In this document: positions 60,401-64,000 of the stretch, piece after piece
Layout: each line of letters begins with the position of its first letter
Position numbering within the stretch: the first letter of the stretch is position 1
Source: Rhytidiadelphus loreus
Lineage: Eukaryota > Streptophyta > Bryopsida > Hypnales > Hylocomiaceae
DNA length: 64,000 nucleotides
Assembly (NCBI GenBank): GCA_947034895.1
Contig: OX344761.1
Span: 37,894,863 to 37,958,862 of the forward strand
Direction: 5' to 3'
Position numbers and translations under genes: made by a program
Notes under the pieces: generated by a model
Told to the model about the DNA's origin: nothing
What the model saw: the letters and a program-made list of their open reading frames with translations, nothing else
Databases searched by the model: none

Positions 60401-62761
60401 TTCTGAAATGTTGAAATGTCTTTCTCCAAGCTATATTGGTTAGTTTTTGTATATAAAACTATATAGTCAAACTATATGGTCAAATTATTTGAGATATATT
60501 GAGGTGCTCAATATTTAACATTGATATCCAATAGTCATATTCTTGACCATCTAATCTTTAAAATAATTAGAGAAAAAATTAGTCAAAGTATTTTATTATT
60601 TTTGCAATTTAAGCCTATTTTGAAAGTCACCTAGTTTGGTCTTTAGGATTCAAGGTGGAAAACATTCTTTCAACCAATAGGATAATAGCAAAAAAATATA
60701 TTTTAAATTATCTAAATTAAATTAAATCATTGTAGTTAAATTGAATGGTTTATTGCAACCATTGCAACCTCATATAATTTAATTAATCAAATTCTAAAAT
60801 AACAAAAATTTAGAGAATCAACTTTTTTTAAATAGAAAAATATAACAGAACAATTTTGGTCAGCATAAGAAAACAATTGACATATATAAAATATTCATTC
60901 CAATAAAATTTGCAAAATTTACAAGTAATATATGAATATATGTAACATAAGTGCAATTTATTTGTAATAGTTGAAAAGAGCCTTTTATTGTTTTTTTCTT
61001 ACTGGAGCAATAATTGATGAACAACTACCATAGTTTGAGAACCAACTTATAACATTTAGAACGGAACTAGAAGCAACAGACAATGTAGAAAGTACACGAG
61101 CAGGAGAATAATTGCATGCATCGTCATGAAAATTGCCTGCAGCTACTACCTAATTCAAAATATATAATATTTAAAGATGGATGTTTAGAATGATTTCAAT
61201 TATTGTATACAATATGATTTTTTTTAAATCAAAATTTAATTTAATTTACTCAAATGATTGATATACTCAAATCAATAGAAGAATGTACAAAATATATTTT
61301 AGATTGAATTGGTTTATTATAGGCAATAGTATATGAAATAATTATAATTTTTAATATCTTATATCACATAATATTTATCTTTAATTATATTACATCACTT
61401 TCAATTAAAGTTTCTATAAAACTCTAAACATGAAATTGCAATTTAATCATATCAATAGTATTGTTGGTAGAAAAAAATTCAAATTTACATTCGAAGTTAA
61501 AAATATAAAAATGAATGCAACCTAAATAAGGATGATTTTTTTTTTTAATAAAATCAAAATCTTTATATATATATATGTAAAATGTCATTCATTCTAATGT
61601 TTTCTTGGACGTTTGTAGTCCTTGACTTCTATGAATTTCTAACATGCATTTATTATTATTATTATTTTAATAAAATATATAGTTGAAATTGCATTTACTG
61701 ACTATGAGAATGCCTTGGGTGTCCATAAAATTTATAATTGCTTGATCAATACTAATGGATGCTGGAGATGCAAGAGACATAGAAATTATTGCAGGCGAGA
61801 TAGCATTGTAGCTTAACCAATCAAGAGCATTTATAATATTTCCATAGCCTCCATTACCATCGCAAGACAATGCTCTAACTGGATGAACATAAGCACTTTT
61901 TGCAACTCCACTTTGTAAACCAGCAACAATGCCTTCAATAAATCATATTTTTATACTATTAGTGAATTGAAAAAAATGTAATCTATTTTCAATTAGAAGG
62001 ATTATTTTTTCACTTTCTACTTTCTGTCTTTTTTTAATAGTTGCATTTGCTAGAAATTACTTTATAATGTAAAATCAAAATAGTATTATCACTAGATTGT
62101 TATACATGATTATTTTCAACTTCTATTACCTGCACAATGTGTACCATGTCCATTGCAATCATTTGTTAAATAGCCATCACCAATTATATCTAGTCCAGCT
62201 AAACATCGAGTCATAGGTTTCTTATTTGAGTCAAGTCTTCCATCCGAGTACAAAAAATCTTTATGAGAACATCTAATACCCTTCAAATAAAGTACTATAA
62301 TGTTTCAATCAATAGAATTCTAAACTAGTTTAAAGTAACTTGGTCTTTTGATAAACCAATAACATTGATAAATTATATAATTTTTTAATTATATTATATT
62401 TTTGTTTACAAGGATTATACAACCATAGTTATTCTTAAAAAACATTTATTATTTTTCATCTCCTCTAAGTTTCTAACCTACAGTGTCAACAATGTAAACA
62501 TGTACACCACTGCCTCCACTTGTGACAGAATATAAATTATTTATAAGAGCTTGCTTAGATTGGTGGTCAATGCGATCGAGCCCCCAACTTGGAGGATTGG
62601 TTTGTGTAATATTTGTAGCAGTCATGCTTATGATAGATTGACTCACACGAACAACACCCTCTACTTCTACGTGCTCAATAAAGTTCAATTCAACTTCCAA
62701 AAGTTGATACAAATTATTACCGGTTAGAACCATCAACATGCCTTTCCACTTAGTATTGTAC
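18208..62761 (-). CDS. proteinase-K-like subtilase with thrombospondin repeats and TM anchor (5' incomplete)
   Basis: Twenty-five exons join in phase, all with GT-AG introns, to 1,319 residues ending in TAG. Numbering starts at the first full codon seen. Residues 1-41 are the end of an I9 inhibitor propeptide. The S8 catalytic domain spans about 60-325, with D92 (IVDTG), H138 (GHGTHCAG), oxyanion N226 (AAGN) and S291 (GTSMACPHVAG). There is no PA insertion, unlike typical plant subtilases. Then: a VTVTP-type segment (about 345-425), a PPC-like domain (about 457-600, GPDVVFQYTP, DFDTMLSAY), a Ser/Thr linker, four TSP1 repeats (650-704, 706-763, 767-820, 822-879), EGF-like 880-908, CC-doublet repeats to about 995, an unknown spacer, a Cys-rich/EGF-like module (1158-1237), TM helix 1281-1299 and a 20-residue tail. 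N-X-S/T sites are frequent. I infer a type I cell-surface or shed protease with an adhesive stalk; substrate unknown. The start and signal peptide are missing. Confidence 0.88.
18489..22062 (-). other. intron 24 (3.6 kb)
   Basis: AT-rich, with no exon supported inside. About 19290-19900 matches the 3.2-4.1 kb dispersed repeat in blocks. Confidence 0.6.
22063..22318 (-). CDS. protease exon 24: Cys-rich and EGF-like module
   Basis: Contains CGNGICEKGERC, then CCFEDC, then ACSGKGLCLDASGQCQCFL. The CGNGxCExGExC start is a common extracellular Cys-rich motif. The end is the front of an EGF/laminin-EGF-like module. Phase 1 donor TTGG|GTGTGT. Confidence 0.9.
22447..22569 (-). CDS. protease exon 23: spacer
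   Basis: Reads DHLTQMIFASNDIYEVLKNL and ends NTLMVNQ, phase 0 at both ends. No known domain; it is more AT-rich than the other exons, so this is the least certain of the 3' exons. Confidence 0.75.
22733..22833 (-). CDS. protease exon 22: spacer
   Basis: Reads DCSTSTDRAEACLQNGYYNE and ends INMTLLPKPK. Phase fits on both sides. Confidence 0.8.
23101..23173 (-). CDS. protease exon 21: spacer
   Basis: Reads IASKLGLGDGSIILSSMQLK after FVLTSN. The A-xx-LG-xxxx-I-x-I arrangement recalls small alpha/beta adhesion modules, but I cannot name the fold. Phase 1 out at GAAG|GTAAAC. Confidence 0.78.
23174..25557 (-). other. intron 20 (2.4 kb)
   Basis: Around 23.8-24.6 kb the plus strand is less AT-rich with short open stretches, possibly an old retroelement fragment, but no domain is secure. 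Nothing else was seen. Confidence 0.5.
25558..25774 (-). CDS. protease exon 20: second CC-doublet repeat and spacer start
   Basis: Reads ATCCSTIRDEKGICCSSGYL then DECHICDGDGITC, a second copy of the doublet pattern, comparable to the CGVCGGD-x-SxC end of animal ADAMTS Cys-rich domains. It then enters a non-Cys spacer ending VLTSN in phase 0. Confidence 0.9.
26033..26155. repeat. 31-bp tandem array
   Basis: About four copies of a 31-bp AT-only-like unit containing ttaatattaatattaaactt, spaced exactly 31 bp (the single C of aaact recurs at 26059, 26090 and 26121). Confidence 0.85.
27950..28394 (+). mobile_element. 5'-truncated LINE (L1-like) 3' end, degenerate
   Basis: Translated on the plus strand, 27950-28045 reads VLWIERNDVAFNN, then WWHLVKLLQCI, a stop, and LGLIDYG. 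This is the conserved tail of plant L1-type reverse transcriptase ORFs (WxxWxERNxxxF ... QxIWxGLxDYG). Stops interrupt the frame. A 3' UTR-like stretch follows (28200-28370), ending in aataaaggcttcctttatttg and a TAAA-rich tail. Only the end of the element is present, as usual for LINE insertions. It lies inside intron 19 in the opposite orientation to the host gene. Confidence 0.65.
29310..29324. repeat. (GT)n microsatellite
   Basis: Seven GT units, adjoining a stretch of tatccatatcc-type degenerate repeats (29210-29280). Confidence 0.8.
30027..30088 (-). CDS. protease exon 19: CC-doublet repeat
   Basis: Reads DGLCCEEGNIDACGQCNGIA, the pattern CC-xxG-xxD-x-C-xxC-x-G. Short, but both borders and phase fit. 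Confidence 0.85.
30540..30710 (-). CDS. protease exon 18: EGF-like end and Cys-rich segment
   Basis: GGKCVCQDGWEGRQCE is a standard EGF C-terminal half. It is followed by DNKLDCCPYYTIDINRNCC, the first cysteine doublets. The donor ATT|GTAATA is chosen for phase 0 with the next exon. Confidence 0.85.
30847..30984 (-). CDS. protease exon 17: TSP1-4 end and EGF-like start
   Basis: CVDGSG follows RQVQ without a gap. The exon closes the fourth repeat at MLCSQSNVIC and opens an EGF-like module (CDNQMYCSEYGQFE). Confidence 0.9.
30985..33564 (-). other. intron 16 (2.6 kb)
   Basis: AT-rich; no exon, RNA gene or clear element seen. Confidence 0.6.
33565..33648 (-). CDS. protease exon 16: TSP1-3 end and TSP1-4 start
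   Basis: PC completes TCNTHPC of repeat 3. Then YSWLVGPWNDCLGTCEGIQI begins repeat 4. Phase 0 at both ends. Confidence 0.9.
33649..35664 (-). other. intron 15 (2.0 kb)
   Basis: AT-rich, dominated near its 5' end (in gene sense) by the 13-bp array listed separately. Nothing else was seen. Confidence 0.6.
35144..35440. repeat. 13-bp tandem array in intron 15
   Basis: About 22-23 nearly perfect copies of the 13-bp unit gaaaattgaaatt. The period is not a multiple of three, so the long open frame it creates on the minus strand (cycling FNFQFSI residues) is a by-product of a stop-free repeat, not a protein. The homogeneity points to recent expansion and probable length polymorphism. It starts about 225 bp downstream of the exon 15 donor. 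Confidence 0.95.
35665..35935 (-). CDS. protease exon 15: TSP1-2 end and TSP1-3
   Basis: Finishes the second repeat (TCISQIC) and holds nearly all of the third (MNWEFCNVPCGMGVRSRDV and later KTCNTH). Ends in phase 0 at CAT|GTAATT. Confidence 0.9.
35936..38506 (-). other. intron 14 (2.6 kb)
   Basis: AT-rich with no supportable exon or element. Confidence 0.6.
38507..38598 (-). CDS. protease exon 14: TSP1-1 end and TSP1-2 start
   Basis: Reads ECNIIEC, closing the first repeat, then YIGSWNECDKVCGEGYQRR, opening the second. Phase 0 in, phase 2 out (AGAAG|GTGATA). Confidence 0.88.
39984..40283. mobile_element. inverted-repeat element, TGAGCCYATGAGC family, copy 2
   Basis: Starts TATGTGAGCCTAGAAATGTG and ends with CTCACATA, the exact inverse of its first eight bases. 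The inverse match continues inward through TGAGCC-ATGAGC for about 40 bp. Length 300 bp. The core is a set of imperfect direct repeats of the type acatcctataactatggaag followed by gtgcctataaca. TA at both borders would fit a TA target duplication (mariner/Stowaway-like), but this is only suggestive. Confidence 0.7.
40600..41300. repeat. dispersed repeat family B, copy 1
   Basis: Resembles 44200-44920 in the same order and orientation. Both have ggtgtccattgcaaatcttg or its one-base variant, then taatctttt/ttcaatccataagtg, then aaacttgg/aggttgtttagttttga and aaaaaaggcatt. A third, partial copy lies at about 52900-53110. No coding frame is conserved. Confidence 0.6.
42984..43070 (-). CDS. protease exon 13: TSP1-1 middle
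   Basis: Reads DAQFRCYIGNYIEADASNC and ends PKISQ, supplying the central cysteines of the first repeat. Phase 0 at both ends. Confidence 0.85.
43677..43876 (-). CDS. protease exon 12: Ser/Thr linker and TSP1-1 start
   Basis: A linker rich in Ser, Thr and Asn (TTSPISIVTTSSIQVSSQR), likely O-glycosylated, leads into WSTNAWGPCNSSCGGGYQ, the Trp-Cys-Cys core of the first thrombospondin type-1 repeat. Confidence 0.9.
44200..44920. repeat. dispersed repeat family B, copy 2
   Basis: Same block order as 40600-41300, about 3.6 kb away in direct orientation across exons 12 and 13. Divergence is considerable, with many substitutions and indels. Confidence 0.6.
45619..46082. mobile_element. inverted-repeat element with AAGCCCATTGTGG ends
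   Basis: The left end aaggtaaataagcccattgt(ggtca) and the right end tgaccacaatgggctaattt(acctt) are inverses over 25 bp with one mismatch. Length 464 bp, with no coding capacity. The terminal motif recurs in the hairpin at 49945-50098, which suggests one MITE family with long and short members. Confidence 0.7.
47273..47339 (-). CDS. protease exon 11: PPC-like domain, end
   Basis: Reads IVDGWSNLGGTFGFILTNYT, the expected last strands after TYIF (usual pattern YIVVDGxSGxxGxF). The acceptor ATAAAG is chosen over one 16 bases upstream because only this one keeps phase. Confidence 0.8.
47340..48499 (-). other. intron 10 (1.2 kb)
   Basis: AT-rich, with GC-richer patches around 47.8-48.4 kb where cctgtcat occurs in repeats. 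No exon fits in phase. Confidence 0.5.
48500..48679 (-). CDS. protease exon 10: PPC-like domain, middle
   Basis: Reads LVTISLNSTETDFDTMLSAY and then GCSDDAW, the DTxL and DD elements of the PPC-like fold, ending NITYIF in phase 0 at TTT|GTAAAT. Confidence 0.88.
48876..49063 (-). CDS. protease exon 9: PPC-like domain, first half
   Basis: Contains CGQTIDNPKIIPQLPFTYT and NVGPDVVFQYTP, which match the pattern of the bacterial-type pre-peptidase C-terminal domain (IPxLPFT, then GPDVVYxFTP). Ends in phase 0 at ATG|GTACGT. Confidence 0.88.
49617..49715 (-). CDS. protease exon 8
   Basis: Reads SVIQWSFTSQDARYNISPEG and ends SLDT. Borders ATGTAG|AT and ACAG|GTATGT. I do not recognise the fold; it links the beta segment to the PPC-like domain. 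Confidence 0.82.
49945..50098. mobile_element. near-palindromic hairpin in intron 7
   Basis: Arms of about 73 bp (49945-50017 and 50026-50098) are inverse to each other at about 85% identity, with a loop of only 8 bases. The arms share gggagcaagcccattgt exactly. Transcribed in either direction it would fold into one long hairpin. It lies within the 690-bp intron between exons 7 and 8. The shared AAGCCCATTGTGG motif connects it to the element at 45619-46082, so I take it as a short MITE rather than a microRNA gene. Confidence 0.8.
50406..50495 (-). CDS. protease exon 7: beta segment, continued
   Basis: Reads YFQPTYLYFANDASWSMVQK then IKLIVANRT, the second half of the VTVTP-type segment (compare the P-xx-LxF-x-N-x-W-xx-Q pattern of such repeats). 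It lies after a 7.4-kb intron. Both borders fit in phase. Confidence 0.8.
51198..51396. mobile_element. inverted-repeat element, TGAGCCYATGAGC family, copy 3
   Basis: The left part has catgagcctaaaacac and the right part has gctcaaggcttatatgc then caggctcttatg, the inverse in degraded form. The core has ttataggtactta/tgttataagcacctt units as in the other two copies. The ends are approximate. Confidence 0.5.
52340..52640 (+). repeat. dispersed repeat, inverse match to 15.4-15.7 kb
   Basis: The plus strand carries the same ordered blocks as the minus strand of 15420-15720, roughly four-fifths identical by eye. No shared open frame. It marks a moderately old high-copy family inserted in both intergenic and intronic DNA. 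Confidence 0.65.
52900..53110. repeat. dispersed repeat family B, partial copy 3
   Basis: Contains taatctttcaatccataagt, then gatgaaacttatcaaaatgt and a tttcaagaaactta block, as in the copies at 40.6 and 44.2 kb. Confidence 0.55.
55272..55405 (+). mobile_element. tRNA-derived SINE
   Basis: An A-box-like TGGTGTAGTGG (55286-55296) and a B-box-like GGTTCAATTTT (55322-55332) are 25 bases apart, as in tRNA-type polymerase III promoters. A GC-richer tRNA-unrelated part follows (cctacccatgtggcaggg, ttggtggatctctt) and an A-rich end (ttattgaaaaaaaa). The contrast with the AT-rich surroundings and the short length fit a SINE inserted in intron 6 opposite to the gene. The B box deviates from consensus, so this copy is probably dead. 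Confidence 0.6.
57899..58187 (-). CDS. protease exon 6: end of S8 and start of beta segment
   Basis: Starts AGGAALYLSQY, completing PHVAGGAA, then ARPKDVRQALLDAC, the C-terminal helix of the catalytic domain. It ends with a segment carrying SVTVTPTLI, reminiscent of the Calx-beta-like or VTVT repeats found after bacterial S8 domains. The donor at TATTG|GTATAT gives phase 1; the frame stays open beyond it for 20 codons, so the border rests on the phase match to exon 7. Confidence 0.85.
58188..58843 (-). other. intron 5 (0.66 kb)
   Basis: AT-rich, nothing visible; it splits the codon series for HV|AG of the Ser box. Confidence 0.7.
58844..58927 (-). CDS. protease exon 5: catalytic Ser
   Basis: Twenty-eight codons from GELITSTWN to GTSMACPHV, carrying the catalytic Ser in its standard box. 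Phase 0 at both ends (GTG|GTACAT). Confidence 0.93.
58928..61002 (-). other. intron 4 (2.1 kb)
   Basis: AT-rich. 59.9-60.25 kb resembles fragments of the dispersed repeat near 14.5 and 55.7 kb (ccaaatggaatgattcaaag). No exon seen. Confidence 0.6.
61003..61145 (-). CDS. protease exon 4: oxyanion Asn
   Basis: After the acceptor TTAGGTAG it reads AAGNFHDDACNYSPARV, with the oxyanion-hole Asn, and ends SSIIAP in phase 0 at CCA|GTAAGA. Using the upstream acceptor (GAATTAG) would break the phase with exon 3. Confidence 0.9.
61146..61698 (-). other. intron 3 (0.55 kb)
   Basis: AT-rich with a short tatata run and (TTA)n; no further structure. Confidence 0.7.
61699..61932 (-). CDS. protease exon 3: S8 core
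   Basis: Continues HCAG with IVAGLQSGVAKSA, then VRALSCDGNGGYGNIINALD and IISMSLASPAS, the substrate-pocket strands of proteinase K-like enzymes. Ends ILIV at a phase-1 donor (GTCA|GTAAAT). Confidence 0.92.
62130..62280 (-). CDS. protease exon 2: catalytic His
   Basis: Begins GIRCSHKDF directly after DT, completing the DTG motif, and ends in CNGHGTHCA, the catalytic His box of the proteinase K group. Phase 0 in, phase 1 out (GCAG|GTAATA). Confidence 0.92.
62482..62761 (-). CDS. protease exon 1 (first seen): propeptide end and catalytic Asp
   Basis: Starts after TACTTGTAG with a single base completing a split codon, then YNTKWKGMLMVLTG, typical of the end of an I9 propeptide. It continues through PPSWGLDRID, the usual start of a mature subtilase, to VHVYIVDT. 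It ends in phase 0 at ACT|GTAGGT, placing the catalytic Asp (residue 92) two codons before the border. Confidence 0.88.
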
Positions 62762-64000
62762 CTACAAGTAAAATATAAGATAAGAATAAATATAAAAACA
62801 CACACACAAATATCTATATCTATATATAGAATTATGACTTCACAAAAAAATGTTGTAAAAATCTATAAAATTATCACCTTTGACAAAGGTATTTAAATAC
62901 CAAATGTAATAAATTTTCAATATCCCAAAAAATCTTTGTAAATCAAACTTGTTATTTTTTAGCTCTTAAATGGTTCCATTCTTCATTGAAAACAATTTAT
63001 TGTTGATTATAAAGTTGATCTTCTATATTACTTTCAAAATTTAAATAAAATAATATAAATTTATTTCTAGTGGTTATTGATATGAAATAAATATCAAGTA
63101 AATATTGAAGTAATTTGAACAACTTCTATTAATTTTTATAATTTACATTATTTAAAATAAAATATTTCTAACAATTCTAAAAGATTCTTATTATTTTACA
63201 TTATCTATGAATCTTATAAACTATATAACGAATAATTAAAATATATATTTATTCATGAAATAAATATGCATTTATGAAGGCTTGTAATGATTGTCTTTAT
63301 TTTGTGATAAATTCTAAATTTATCAAACAATTTGTGCCATAAAAACTATCTTAAGACCAAATCATTGTGGAAGTGGTTGTTTAATTTTTGAAAAATATTT
63401 TAACTAAAATATTTCTATCATTATTTTTTTTTTTTTTAAATTTATTTGAAAAAGTGTTAGCATCGCTACAAACATGACTAATTGTATATCCATTTAGAGC
63501 ATGAAAATATTTTTACTTTTTGAAAAAATAGATAATACATAATGTGTATTAATTTTGACAAATATATTTTTAGTATTGTTCAAAAATCCTCGAGAATAGA
63601 GTGTTTGTATTGATTCTATGACATGCACTATATTCTATTTTCAATTATTGTTGTTTTAAAAATAAAATAAAGTTAAAAATAATCCAAAAATAATAATTTC
63701 AGCATACATCGGATCACCCAAGTTTTCAAAATAATTTATGTATACTAGAGGACTACTAAAACAATTAGTTTTCTTTCAATTATCATTTGTGATATTGAGA
63801 TCTTTTAAACCATGACCACTACTTGACTATAGAAAGTGTTGTAAATAAACCATCAATAAGGAAGGATGAACTCATTATGTTTCATAAAAACTAGATTTAC
63901 AAAGTTGCAATGTGTAATTTGTTGATTTTGAAGTGTTTGCCATCAAAATGAATAGAAAACATGTGAATTTGTAAAAGTAATCAGATTTTTGCACTAATTG
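62762..64000 (-). other. upstream intron of the protease gene, 5' exon not found
   Basis: Exon 1 as listed begins inside a split codon, so at least one more coding exon lies upstream. I find no ATG-led segment with a signal-peptide-like hydrophobic run and a phase-2 donor here. The stretch is therefore probably intron, with the start beyond the edge. Confidence 0.55.

Noticed and set aside
63700..63765. Possible upstream protease exon on the minus strand reading NYFENLGDPM with a donor-like GTATGC
   Set aside because: It could join in phase 2 but does not resemble an I9 propeptide, and the acceptor side is weak; left out.
1..64000. CRISPR arrays, bacterial operons, rRNA genes and clear tRNA genes
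   Set aside because: None seen; the tandem arrays lack spacer-repeat structure and the genome is clearly eukaryotic.

Overview
The window comes from an AT-rich eukaryotic nuclear genome, almost certainly a plant. The evidence is a TEY-type MAP kinase of plant type on the minus strand, GT-AG introns, and a repeat landscape of MITE-like elements, a LINE tail and a tRNA-derived SINE. Long AT-rich introns, plus a secreted proteinase-K-like subtilase carrying thrombospondin repeats (unlike ordinary seed-plant subtilases), make a seed-free land plant (bryophyte, lycophyte or fern) the best guess. The species cannot be fixed from sequence alone.

Layout. 1-2.3 kb holds fragments of a possible plus-strand gene of unknown function, including one phase-consistent pair of exons. 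2.3-7.9 kb is intergenic repeat DNA: two related short inverted-repeat elements, a local tandem duplication and a 64-bp duplication. 8.16-10.08 kb (minus) is an intact two-exon MAP kinase of 368 residues. Its single intron is mostly a degenerate ~80-bp minisatellite, and the end of its coding region has been tandemly duplicated into the 3' flank. 10.1-11.4 kb is a C/T-rich (GA-rich on the sense strand) leader and promoter region. 11.4-18.1 kb is AT-rich intergenic repeat DNA.

18.2-62.8 kb (minus) is one gene. I could assemble 25 coding exons with consistent phase and GT-AG borders at all 24 introns. Together they give an uninterrupted reading frame of 1,319 residues to a stop codon; the 5' end (signal peptide and start of the propeptide) was not found and probably lies beyond the right edge. 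The protein reads: propeptide end, subtilisin/proteinase-K catalytic domain with Asp, His, Asn and Ser all present, a VTVTP-type beta-sandwich-like segment, a PPC-like domain, a Ser/Thr-rich linker, four thrombospondin type-1 repeats, an EGF-like module, cysteine-doublet repeats, a spacer of unknown fold, a second Cys-rich/EGF-like module, one transmembrane helix and a 20-residue cytoplasmic tail. It looks like a cell-surface protease with an adhesive stalk and is the most interesting object in the window.

The introns (about 40.6 kb, 91% of that gene's span) carry a 5'-truncated LINE end, a tRNA-derived SINE, several inverted-repeat elements including a near-palindromic hairpin, a 13-bp and a 31-bp tandem array, and copies of non-coding dispersed repeats also found in the intergenic DNA. 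The MAP kinase and the protease share a strand but nothing in the sequence links them functionally.
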